This document shows positions 16,354 to 26,205 of a DNA stretch of 32,273 nt, in pieces. Location: positions 1 through 32,273 of the forward strand of contig JAIDQQ010000008.1 in the NCBI GenBank assembly GCA_029062165.1, read 5' to 3'. The stretch is from Ruminococcus sp. Lineage in GTDB: Bacteria; Bacillota; Clostridia; Oscillospirales; Ruminococcaceae. Under the pieces are notes generated by a model. It ran no database searches, was not told the origin of the DNA, and was given only the letters and a program-made list of their open reading frames with translations. A program made the position numbers and the translations under genes. The first letter of the stretch is position 1. Every line of letters starts with the position of its first letter.

Positions 16354-16664
16354 GTTATGTTGAGCAGTTCAAGCAAAAAAATAAACTCCCTTAGACAAGA
16401 GCGTTTGCAGAAAAACGATGAATACAGAGTAGCCAAGTAGAAGTCTGATAATCCGACAAAGGCAAGGTATATCCGGAGAATATTGCCGAAATTGAGAAAT
16501 TGGTGCATCAGATTATACAGCCTTTGCTGTTTTTACGAACTCAGATAATGAGATTGAAGTGGTGAATTGTATATGGTTATTGCATCGAACTTATTTTGAA
16601 TTATTGTGTCTTATGTAGCAGTTATTACAGTATCTTTAAAATTCTAAATTATAGTATTAGCTCA
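16354..16664. other. Degraded mobile-element DNA without a gene
   Basis: No frame of credible length, start or family is present on either strand. Short coding-like stretches (for example around 16395-16510) are broken by stops. It most likely is the eroded continuation of the mobilisation module that begins with the MobC remnant. Confidence 0.5.
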
Positions 16665-16699
16665 AAAGAAAAACAGCCCGAAGAGTATCTCCAAGCTGT
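16665..16699 (-). terminator. Terminator of the hsd operon
   Basis: Read on the minus strand, ACAGCTTGGAGA and TCTTCGGGCTGT pair over 12 positions (three G-T wobbles) around a TAC loop, followed by TTTTCTTTT. It lies 13 bases beyond the hsdR stop. Confidence 0.75.
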
Positions 16700-16711
16700 A
16701 AAATAATGTAA

Positions 16712-19700
16712 TTATCCAATATTCCAGAATCTCTCAAAGAAAATCTTGAGTTTTTCAATGACAGTTTCTTTTTTAGATTTGCGATTACCGCCACCGAAGC
16801 GTGATACTGCAGGAAGTATTCTGTCTATGTCAGTACCTGTTTTCTTAACAGCACCATCACGGAAAGCACGTTTTATAAATGCCCTTGTTTCTGCTTCTTT
16901 CAACTTTTCTTCTGTAATAAGAGTAGCAAGAGCCTTTTCACGTTCCTTAGCAACATAGGAGTGCCACTCATTCATTACATCATCAACATCATTAATACCA
17001 TTTATGAAATTTTCAATAAGGTCTTTCTTGCTTCTCAGTTTAGGACTTGAATCAACAGCTTTCTGAATGGTGATAAGTACTTCCTTGTCCATACAATGAC
17101 TATCATGATACTGTGCAACAAGCATAAGAATATAATCAATGTTGATTTCTATCTGCCTGATTAATTCTATCTCAAATACAATATCATCATCAATATTCGT
17201 TAAATCACCATTTTTGCGGCGTTCATTCCATTCATCACGCAAATCCTGATACCGTCCGAGGTAGTCCTGGAAGTCACGTTCCGAAATAATCTCCTTGCCT
17301 TCAAATTCATCAAAACTCACAAGCAAGTTACGCATACGCAGAATCGCACCGAGTAAAGCAATAAAATCTTTCTGTCGCTCCTCTCCTACAATTTGAGGTT
17401 CATCAAGCGGAAAATCTTTTAATAGCTTGTCTATCATATCCACATATCCATCAATATGTCTGCCCTTGCTATTCTCATAGCCATCATAGTAATCTTTAAA
17501 ACTCTGCAAGGTAACAATACCGCCTGCTTCTTTATCTCCGAAAAGAGCAATAGCTGTATCTGTACGCTTTTGCAATGCACGGAAACACACGATATTACCA
17601 AAAGTTTTGATAGAGTTGAGAATACGGTTTGTTCGTGAGTATGCCTGTATAAGACCGTGCATTTTCAAATTTTTATCTACCCACAGCGTATTGAGTGTAG
17701 TTGCATCAAAACCCGTCAGGAACATATTTACCACAATCAAAAGGTCAAGTTCTTTATTCTTCATACGGAGCGAAACATCTTTGTAGTAATTCTGAAATTT
17801 ATCACTTGAAGTATCATAGTTTGTATTAAATTGGCTGTTATACTGCTTTATCGCATATTCAAGGAAGTCACGGGAAGTTGAATCAAGGGCAGAAGTATCT
17901 TCGGGATTTTCTTCGTCAAGTATGCCGTCAGGGTCTTCCTCATTCGCACCATAGCTGTAAATTATGGCTATTTTCAAGGACTTTTCGGGGTGAGCGGTCA
18001 TCTGCTTCATAAACTCCTCATAGTAGAGCTTTGCAGCCTGTACCGAAGACACCGCAAATATGGAGTTGAAACCGTTTAAACGCTGTTTCTGCTTGATTTC
18101 CTGCACCTGTTCACGCTTTTTGGAGTCAGCGACTTCGGAAACATTTGTCAGGACGTTATAGCTGTATGTGCGTTCATTACGATATGTTTTCTGATTGAAA
18201 TGTTCAAGGATATAACCTGTTACAAGCGAAATACGCTCAGGAGCAAGATATGTGGCTTCACGGTCAATATCCCACACCTTGACATCTTCAATATCCTCTT
18301 CTTTGTCCATAGTCTTGATGTAGTCCACACGGAACGGCAGGACATTTTTATCATTGATAGCGTCAATAATGGTGTACTGGTGCAGACGGTCACCGAATGC
18401 CTGTTCTGTTGTGCGGAGATTCGGATTTTTGCCTGCTCCTGAATTAAGTGCAAAGATAGGTGTACCAGTAAAGCCGAAAAGATGATATTTCCTGAATTTC
18501 TTTGTAATTGCCATGTGCATATCACCAAACTGACTTCTGTGACATTCATCAAAAATAATAACAACACGCTTGTTATACACATCGTGTGTGATATTCTTCT
18601 TGATAAACGTTGCAAGTTTCTGAATGGTAGTGATAATAATACGGCAGTCGGGATTTTCAAGCTGATGTTTCAAAACAGCGGTTGAAGTATTACTGTTGGC
18701 TGCACCTTTTTCAAAGCGGTCATACTCACGCATAGTCTGATAGTCAAGGTCTTTACGGTCAACCACAAAAAGAACTTTATTAATATATTCCAGCTTTGAG
18801 GCAAGACGTGCGGTCTTGAATGATGTAAGAGTTTTTCCGCTTCCGGTAGTATGCCATATATATCCACCGCCTGCAATTGAACCGTATTTTTTATAATTGT
18901 TTGCAATTTCAATTCTGTTCAGGATTCGTTCAGTTGCCACTATCTGATACGGACGCATAACAAGCAGGAGATTTTCAGACGTGAAAATGCAGTATTTTGT
19001 TAGTATATTCAGAATAGTATGCTTTGCAAAAAAAGTCTTTGTGAAGTCCACCAAATCAGGAATTACCTTGTTGCCTGCATCAGCCCAGAACGAAGTAAAC
19101 TCAAATGAATTGCTTGTTTTTGTCTTTTTATGGCTCCTGCCTGCTTCTTTCACGGCATTAAAACGAGTTGTATTTGAATAATACTTTGTGTTCGTTCCGT
19201 TGGAAATAACAAATATCTGCACATACTCAAACAAGCCCGAACCTGCCCAGAAACTGTCACGCTGATAGCGGTCTATCTGATTGAACGCTTCACGAATCGG
19301 CACGCCACGCCGTTTCAGTTCAATATGCACAAGCGGAAAGCCGTTCACAAGCACCGTCACATCATAGCGGTTCTGCCGTTTGCCTGTATCAACTTCATAC
19401 TGATTTATGACCTGCAAATGATTGTTATGGATATTTTTCTTGTCTATGAGCGTGATATTCTTTGTTGTACCGTCATCACGCTTTAGATTTTTTACACTGT
19501 CTTCCTGTATCGTCTTTGTTTTCTCGACGATACCATCATTTGCATTAGCGATATACTCCGTGAAAAAACGTTTCCACTCGCTGTCTGTAAAGACATAGCT
19601 GTTGAGTGTTTCAAGCTGTTTTCTTAAATTTTCTATCAGGTCATCTTCCTTATGTATGGTAAGATATTCATAGCCAAGCTCACCAAGACGGCGGATAAAA

Positions 19701-19813
19701 TCCCTTTCAAGTTCCGCTTCGCTCTGGTAGGCATCGGCGGTACGCTGTTCGGGGATATACTCCGTCACAACGGTATTTTCACTTGTTGCGGCTACAATGT
19801 TGAAGTAGCTCAT
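16712..19813 (-). CDS. hsdR: Type I restriction enzyme, R subunit (HsdR)
   Basis: 1033 residues, the usual length. The N-terminal nuclease has the PD-(D/E)xK layout: Asp151 in 'RYDVTVLVNG' and 'HIELKRRG' (ELK 165-167). The translocase shows Walker A 'TTGSGKT' (322-328), DECH box (422-425) and 'FTGTP' (448-452), then 'LDLLIVVNMFLTGFDA' and 'HGLIQAYSRTNRI' of the second helicase domain, and a helical C-terminus that docks on the methylase. It cuts DNA after ATP-driven translocation when target sites are unmethylated. The start overlaps the hsdS end by 4 bases. No lesion is visible. Confidence 0.96.
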   Translation of the reverse strand: MSYFNIVAATSENTVVTEYIPEQRTADAYQSEAELERDFIRRLGELGYEYLTIHKEDDLIENLRKQLETLNSYVFTDSEWKRFFTEYIANANDGIVEKTKTIQEDSVKNLKRDDGTTKNITLIDKKNIHNNHLQVINQYEVDTGKRQNRYDVTVLVNGFPLVHIELKRRGVPIREAFNQIDRYQRDSFWAGSGLFEYVQIFVISNGTNTKYYSNTTRFNAVKEAGRSHKKTKTSNSFEFTSFWADAGNKVIPDLVDFTKTFFAKHTILNILTKYCIFTSENLLLVMRPYQIVATERILNRIEIANNYKKYGSIAGGGYIWHTTGSGKTLTSFKTARLASKLEYINKVLFVVDRKDLDYQTMREYDRFEKGAANSNTSTAVLKHQLENPDCRIIITTIQKLATFIKKNITHDVYNKRVVIIFDECHRSQFGDMHMAITKKFRKYHLFGFTGTPIFALNSGAGKNPNLRTTEQAFGDRLHQYTIIDAINDKNVLPFRVDYIKTMDKEEDIEDVKVWDIDREATYLAPERISLVTGYILEHFNQKTYRNERTYSYNVLTNVSEVADSKKREQVQEIKQKQRLNGFNSIFAVSSVQAAKLYYEEFMKQMTAHPEKSLKIAIIYSYGANEEDPDGILDEENPEDTSALDSTSRDFLEYAIKQYNSQFNTNYDTSSDKFQNYYKDVSLRMKNKELDLLIVVNMFLTGFDATTLNTLWVDKNLKMHGLIQAYSRTNRILNSIKTFGNIVCFRALQKRTDTAIALFGDKEAGGIVTLQSFKDYYDGYENSKGRHIDGYVDMIDKLLKDFPLDEPQIVGEERQKDFIALLGAILRMRNLLVSFDEFEGKEIISERDFQDYLGRYQDLRDEWNERRKNGDLTNIDDDIVFEIELIRQIEINIDYILMLVAQYHDSHCMDKEVLITIQKAVDSSPKLRSKKDLIENFINGINDVDDVMNEWHSYVAKEREKALATLITEEKLKEAETRAFIKRAFRDGAVKKTGTDIDRILPAVSRFGGGNRKSKKETVIEKLKIFFERFWNIG

Positions 19814-20910
19814 TTTCTCAGCTCCTCAAAGGACAACAGCTTGTCCCTGTAGTATTCATACTGTTTTTTTCTCAAGGCGATTTCGGCAGGGATTCCGGTT
19901 GTGAGGTCATTGCAGAGAGTATCAAATTTATCAAGAATTTTAACTATTCTTTCCTGCTCCTCTATCGGTGGGACAGGTATTTTTATTTTTTCTATGACAT
20001 TACGTGAAATACGTGGTATACTTGCTTTTCTTACCTGTAATTTAATAAAATCATACTTACAAAGTAAAGCATAATACAGAAATCTGTCAAGTATTTTTTC
20101 AGAACATATAAAATAATAACAGTCGTCAGCTGACCAGAAATCAACATAACTGAAACCGATTTCACCGGCATTACCTGCTCCGATTATAAAAGTTGTATTT
20201 GCTTTACAATTGTTTTTTGTGTAGTAACCAAGTGGTGTAAGGCTATTCTGATATACAGGAATAGTTCCGGTTGTTTCAAGTTGATTTCTTACAACACGTA
20301 CTCCTCTTGATAACGTTGTAATCTCATTCAATGCTTTATACTCAACATCATCGCCGAAATCAAGAAGATAATCACGATAATACGAATACTGCTTTTTGCG
20401 GAGCGTAAGCTCCTGCGTAAGCTCCTGCGTAAGCTCCGTGAAATTGTCAAGTACCCTGACAATTTCACGCTGTACCTCCAAAGGCGGAAAGGGAATTTTA
20501 AGATTTGCTACAGTTGATTTTGCAAGTGCGGGAATGCCTGCACCATATTGACATTCTTGTAGCTGATGTTCTTTTGATTTTAAAAAATGATATAAATATC
20601 TGTTCAATACACATTCTTCAGGCTTGATTATATAACAGTGTGCTCCTGCCCAGAATTTAGAATTAATAAAATTTACATAACCGGCAGATGCACCCCCCTG
20701 TGAAATTGTAATAGTTTCCTTTTCCTGATTGTACTGTTCAATATAACCAGACGGATTTATACCACCATTTATTACAGGAAAACTACCGGTTTCATTCATA
20801 TTTTTTTTATTGAATTGTACACCTTTTGTAATATAACAAACGTTTTTTAAATCAACATATTCCACGCCGTCGGAGCAAAGTTTATTTATCAAATCATAAA
20901 GTTTAGACAT
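19810..20910 (-). CDS. hsdS: Type I restriction-modification specificity subunit (HsdS)
   Basis: 366 residues with two target recognition domains (about 15-140 and 190-335), each followed by a conserved helix ('[13 protein letters not shown]' near 171-183, '[13 protein letters not shown]' near 347-359). The first spacer helix contains [11 protein letters not shown] (158-168), encoded by 12-bp tandem repeats (20405-20440). This recalls EcoR124I/EcoR124II, where the copy number of a TAEL repeat sets the gap length in the target. The protein is on the short side for HsdS but complete. It overlaps hsdM by 8 bases. The recognition sequence cannot be read from the protein. Confidence 0.95.
   Translation of the reverse strand: MSKLYDLINKLCSDGVEYVDLKNVCYITKGVQFNKKNMNETGSFPVINGGINPSGYIEQYNQEKETITISQGGASAGYVNFINSKFWAGAHCYIIKPEECVLNRYLYHFLKSKEHQLQECQYGAGIPALAKSTVANLKIPFPPLEVQREIVRVLDNFTELTQELTQELTLRKKQYSYYRDYLLDFGDDVEYKALNEITTLSRGVRVVRNQLETTGTIPVYQNSLTPLGYYTKNNCKANTTFIIGAGNAGEIGFSYVDFWSADDCYYFICSEKILDRFLYYALLCKYDFIKLQVRKASIPRISRNVIEKIKIPVPPIEEQERIVKILDKFDTLCNDLTTGIPAEIALRKKQYEYYRDKLLSFEELRK
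20405..20440 (-). repeat. 12-bp tandem repeat in the HsdS spacer helix
   Basis: On the plus strand GTAAGCTCCTGC occurs at 20405-20416 and 20417-20428, followed by the related GTAAGCTCCGTG (20429-20440). On the minus strand it codes for (T)[10 protein letters not shown]. Slippage would add or remove four residues without frameshift. Confidence 0.85.
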
Positions 20911-22474
20911 TTTTTACCTCAATTTCGGAAATAATATCGTTTATAGCCATACGGAGAGAGTCGATATTTTTAACTATTTCCGCAATATCAGCATTGAGAA
21001 CGGAAATATCAATTACTTCTCTTGTATCCTCCTGCTCCACGTACGTGGAAACGGAAAGATTATAGTCATTTTCCGCTATCTCATTGTTAGATACAAGACG
21101 GCAGAAATATTCACTGTCGGTGCGTTTCATAAATGTTGACACTATTTTTGTGATATTTTCTTCAGTCAGCTTGTTGTTATTCGTGACCTTGACACATTCC
21201 TTTGAAGCATCAATGAAAAGTGTGCTGTTTTCGGACTTGTTCTTTTTCAGCACCATTATACAAGTAGCTATAGATGTACCATAGAAAAGGTTGTCAGGCA
21301 ACTGGATAATGCAGTCAATGAAGTTGTTATCTATCAGATATTTGCGGATTTTCTGTTCAGCACCGCCACGGTACATAACTCCCGGAAAACATACAATCGA
21401 CGCAACACCGTTGTTTGCAAGCCATGACAGAGAGTGCATAACAAACGCAAGGTCAGCCTTAGACTTAGGTGCAAGCACACCGGCAGGCGAAAAGCGTGGG
21501 TCATTTATCAGCAGAGGATTAGCATCGCCCTCCCACTTTATCGAGTATGGGGGATTTGATACAATGACCTCAAACGGCTCATCGTCCCAGTGCTGTGGCT
21601 CAATAAGTGTATCTTCATGTGCGATATTGAACTTGTCATAGTCAATATCGTGCAGGAACATATTGATACGGCAGAGATTGTATGTAGTGATGTTGATTTC
21701 CTGACCGTAGAATCCCTGACGAACCCCGTCTTTTCCAAGTACTTTGGCAGCTTTCAGCAGAAGCGAACCACTTCCGCAAGCTGGGTCATAGACCTTGTTG
21801 ACCTCTGTTTTGCCTGCTGTTGCAAGCCGTGTCAGAAGTTCGGACACTTCCTGCGGAGTGAAATATTCACCGCCCGACTTGCCTGCACCTGAAGCGTACA
21901 TTCCCATAAGATACTCATAGGCATCGCCGAACGCATCTATTGTATTTTCCTGATAATCGCCCAGCTGCATCGAAGCGACACCGTTCATCAGCTTGACAAG
22001 ACGTTCATTTCTCTTAGCAACAGTACCGCCGAGCTTGTTGCTGTTCACGTCGAAATCGTCAAAAAGACCTTTGAAATCGTCTTCACTTTCACAGCCTTGT
22101 GCAGATGATTCGATACTGCGGAAAATACTTTCAATTGTTTCGTTGAGATTCTCATCTGTATCAGCTTTTGAAAGTACATTACAGAAAAGCTGTGATGGCA
22201 GAATAAAAAAGCCTTTGGTATTCACCATATCTTCACGGGCATCTTCTGCCACTTCGTCGGACAGCTTTGCGTAATCGAAATCAGCGTCACCTGCTTCATG
22301 TTCTCCGGCATTGATGTAATTTGTAAGATTTTCGGAAATATAACGATAAAACAGCATTACAAGGACATAATTCTTGAAATCCCAGCCGTCAACGCTACCC
22401 CTCAAATCGTTGGCAATGCTCCATATTGTACGGTGAAGCTCCGCACGTTCCTGTTCTTTCTTGTTATCTATCAT
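20903..22474 (-). CDS. hsdM: Type I restriction-modification methyltransferase (HsdM)
   Basis: 523 residues. The helical N-terminal domain is followed by the N6-adenine methylase core with motif I '[10 protein letters not shown]' (230-239) and motif IV 'NPPY' (307-310). It methylates adenine in the HsdS-defined target, giving self-protection, and forms the M2S core of the complex. It is the first gene of the operon hsdM-hsdS-hsdR, with a consensus promoter upstream at 22535-22563. No lesion is visible, so together with the other two subunits the system looks functional. Confidence 0.96.
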   Translation of the reverse strand: MIDNKKEQERAELHRTIWSIANDLRGSVDGWDFKNYVLVMLFYRYISENLTNYINAGEHEAGDADFDYAKLSDEVAEDAREDMVNTKGFFILPSQLFCNVLSKADTDENLNETIESIFRSIESSAQGCESEDDFKGLFDDFDVNSNKLGGTVAKRNERLVKLMNGVASMQLGDYQENTIDAFGDAYEYLMGMYASGAGKSGGEYFTPQEVSELLTRLATAGKTEVNKVYDPACGSGSLLLKAAKVLGKDGVRQGFYGQEINITTYNLCRINMFLHDIDYDKFNIAHEDTLIEPQHWDDEPFEVIVSNPPYSIKWEGDANPLLINDPRFSPAGVLAPKSKADLAFVMHSLSWLANNGVASIVCFPGVMYRGGAEQKIRKYLIDNNFIDCIIQLPDNLFYGTSIATCIMVLKKNKSENSTLFIDASKECVKVTNNNKLTEENITKIVSTFMKRTDSEYFCRLVSNNEIAENDYNLSVSTYVEQEDTREVIDISVLNADIAEIVKNIDSLRMAINDIISEIEVKNV

Positions 22475-22534
22475 AATATATTCTCACTTTCAGTATATTT
22501 CAATATGTTATCATAATGACAGTTTCCGTTTTTT

Positions 22535-22563
22535 ATTATACCACATAATGTACAAATAGTCAA
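22535..22563 (-). promoter_or_regulatory. Promoter of the hsd operon
   Basis: Minus strand: TTGACT (22563-22558), 17-bp spacer, TATAAT (22540-22535), about 60 bp before the hsdM ATG. Near-perfect sigma-70-type match. Confidence 0.85.
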
Positions 22564-22934
22564 TGATTCGACAGCCGTTTTTCTTGATTTTTCACCGAGA
22601 ACTTATAAGTTTTAAAAATAAGGCTACTGCACTTAGTCAAACAATGTAGGGAAATTCTCAATCAGCTGCCTTTCTTTTTCAGGACGATACAGTATGAAAA
22701 GAAACAAGACAAGATGACAGTAAACTTAGCAAAAAGAAATTAAATATGCCTTTTGAAAAAGAAAAAGTATAGGTGATACCTTGCGTACAAAGCATGAGGT
22801 ATTGCCTTTTTGCTTATATTCTTTCATAAACGTCAATCATCAGAAAAGAAAAAGAGCTATTCTTAACAATTTAAGAACAGCTCTGTCTGTTATAGCAAAA
22901 TCGTCTGTTTATTGCACTTTCTGATATTTCGTAG
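22564..22934. other. Gene-free remnant DNA with two hairpins
   Basis: No complete gene. On the minus strand a coding-like end 'PEKERQLIENFPTLFD' stops at 22633 and may be the tail of a lost gene. GGTGATACCT (22772-22781) pairs with AGGTATTGCC (22797-22806) and is followed by TTTTT, a plus-strand terminator. GAGCTATTCTTAA (22854-22866) pairs with TTAAGAACAGCTC (22871-22883) with a T run on the minus strand, a minus-strand terminator. Confidence 0.55.
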
Positions 22935-23216
22935 AGTGTTATAGTAGGTAGTACCGCAAAAATGGGTACAGGTACTAACGTTCAGAAAAAGTTGATAGCC
23001 GTTCACGATTTGGATATACCATGGAGAACTGCGGACTTGGAACAACGTGCTGGACGTATCATCAGACAAGGCAATGAAAACAAAAATGTCTCCATTTATC
23101 GTTATGTCACCAAAGGCACGTTCGATGCCTACAGTTATCAGACTCTCGAAAACAAACAGAAATTCATTTCACAGATTATGACATCAAAAACTCCTGCAAG
23201 AAAAGCCGATTATTAA
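22935..23216 (+). pseudogene. C-terminal fragment of an ICE-type SNF2/DEAD helicase-methylase
   Basis: The frame is open from 22935, just after a TAG, to TAA 23214; the first Met is 22962 but no ribosome site precedes it. It holds 'GSTAKMGTGTNVQKKL' and motif VI 'QRAGRIIRQGNENKNV', followed by 'RYVTKGTFDAYSYQTLENK'. This is the last helicase segment of the very large helicase/N6-methylase proteins of integrative conjugative elements in Clostridia. Both ends are missing, so it is the scar of an element probably cut by the adjoining recombinase-bearing transposon. Confidence 0.8.
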
Positions 23217-23261
23217 TATAGAAGTATCTCAGCTTAAATTTTTAAGGTTGTGTGAATATTC

Positions 23262-24938
<1,677 letters not shown>

Positions 24939-24940
24939 TT

Positions 24941-24969
24941 ATTTTAGCGCATTTTTTTGAAAATTTCAA
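24941..24969 (-). promoter_or_regulatory. Promoter candidate of the serine recombinase gene
   Basis: Minus strand TTGAAA (24969-24964), 17 bp, TAAAAT (24946-24941). The sequence ATGCGCTA before the -10 is also found at the tnpW promoter. Confidence 0.55.
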
Positions 24970-24989
24970 TACGCAGAAATGTAAAATTT

Positions 24990-25178
24990 TCATGACTTGC
25001 TGTTTGTGATTTCGTCAGTATTCACCGAGGATTTTTTACTATCATTGATTATCAGCCTTTGAATAATGTCATCAAGGCTTTCGTTTTGGTTGCTGTTAAA
25101 AAATGTGCGTACAAAGTATGTAGTGCCACCTATTCTGTACTCAGATACCTTTTCGGCATCAATTATTTTATTTTCCAT
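24990..25178 (-). CDS. tnpW: TnpW-like transposon protein
   Basis: 62 residues from ATG 25178 (GGAG upstream). 'EYRIGGTTYFVRTFFN' followed by 'ESLDDIIQRLIIND' is the pattern of the small TnpW proteins found next to TnpX-type recombinases in Tn4451-like elements. The function is not established; it may act as a directionality or regulatory factor. It lies 93 bases upstream of the recombinase gene on the same strand and has its own promoter at 25250-25278. Confidence 0.8.
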   Translation of the reverse strand: MENKIIDAEKVSEYRIGGTTYFVRTFFNSNQNESLDDIIQRLIINDSKKSSVNTDEITNSKS

Positions 25179-25249
25179 AGCTTCTTTTCTCCATTTCGGA
25201 ACGGCTTTGCTTTCTCTTTTTTCTTGCCGTTGAATTTTTCTGTAAATCC

Positions 25250-25278
25250 ATTATAGCGCATTTAAATGAAAAAGTCCA
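25250..25278 (-). promoter_or_regulatory. Promoter of tnpW
   Basis: Minus strand TGGACT (25278-25273), 17-bp spacer, TATAAT (25255-25250), with ATGCGCTA running into the -10 as at the recombinase promoter. Confidence 0.6.
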
Positions 25279-25999
25279 GCCGCAATTCTGAACAAATTCA
25301 GACCGAGATTTAAAAAATCCGTTCTACATATTGCACATATGCAAAAATACACCTGTTTTTCGGGATATGAATTTTCAAAAGCAAAATGAAATTTATATAC
25401 TCCGTGGAAAAGTAGCAAGCTCGGTATCCTGTGGAACACTTTTTTCAAAACTGCCCACCTGATACATACTTGTTAGGGAAATTTTTCCCTAAGACCCTTG
25501 ATTGAAAAAAGAACCGAAATTTTACGAAAGAATTTTCTGAATAACCATAAAAACAAATTGATTTAACAAAAAATTATGATACGAAAATAGAAGTCCAAAA
25601 TTCAAAATTTTCACAGAAAAAATCAGCAAAATAATTTGTGAAAATACAAGCTGAAATCTGAATTTTAAAGTCATAAAAAAGGCTGTCATTTACCGATAAT
25701 TTTCGTATCAGAAACCGACAGCAGAATACTAAAATTTAATATTGATTTTTAATTTTTCGTTCTCATCTGGACTGCATCACTGGTGATATTTTCAGAACCC
25801 GAAGAACGCATCACAAGCAGTCAGATTGATTACAAAATATACCGTTCAGGACAGCAACGATTTGAAAAAATTTCACTCGCTGAAAAAGAAAAAAGGCTGG
25901 GTTCACGTTACTGAAACACAAGCCTGATAATGAAATTATTTTCAGTTGAAAAAGAAGAATAATCAGTGGAAATAAATTTTTCAGATTTCCATAAAAAGT
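25279..25999. other. Gene-free stretch of the mobile element with oriT-like palindrome
   Basis: No convincing frame on either strand. Around 25420-25505 the text (palindrome TTAGGGAAAT/TTTTCCCTAA at 25473-25492, followed by GACCCTTGA) resembles transfer origins of Clostridia mobilisable elements. GATACGAAAAT (25568-25578) and ATTTTCGTATC (25699-25709), and GCTGTC/GACAGC around 25684-25724, are further inverted repeats. No relaxase gene follows. Confidence 0.5.
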
Positions 26000-26205
26000 C
26001 TTGACAAAAAGCCTTTCATGTGATACAATAGTAATTGCGAATCAACAATTGAATACACACAAAAGGCTTACTTTGTCTTATGACTATATCATTATATCAT
26101 AAGAATTTAATTTTGTCAAGTCTTTTTTAGGCATGGCAAAATTTTTTTTTGCTTTTTGTGTGTGAATTGTAGTTTGCTATATCTTTTAAAAAAGGAGTAT
26201 TGCAA
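26000..26205 (+). promoter_or_regulatory. Promoter and structured leader of the primase-helicase gene
   Basis: TTGACA (26001-26006), 17 bp, TACAAT (26024-26029) is a near-consensus promoter. It is followed by a leader of about 170 bases with several inverted repeats: CTTGACAAAA (26000-26009) with TTTTGTCAAG (26111-26120); AAGCCTTT (26010-26017) with AAAGGCTT (26062-26069); TTATGA (26078-26083) with TCATAA (26097-26102); and CAATTgaatACACACAAAA (26046-26064) with TTTTTGTGTGTgAATTG (26153-26169). The ribosome site AAAGGAG is at 26191-26197. Confidence 0.65.

Noticed and set aside
18200..18685. Plus-strand and alternate minus-strand frames within hsdR
   Set aside because: Shadows of the HsdR frame, which has all family motifs.
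25251..25448. 65-codon minus-strand frame upstream of tnpW
   Set aside because: It overlaps the tnpW promoter, has no ribosome site and resembles no family.
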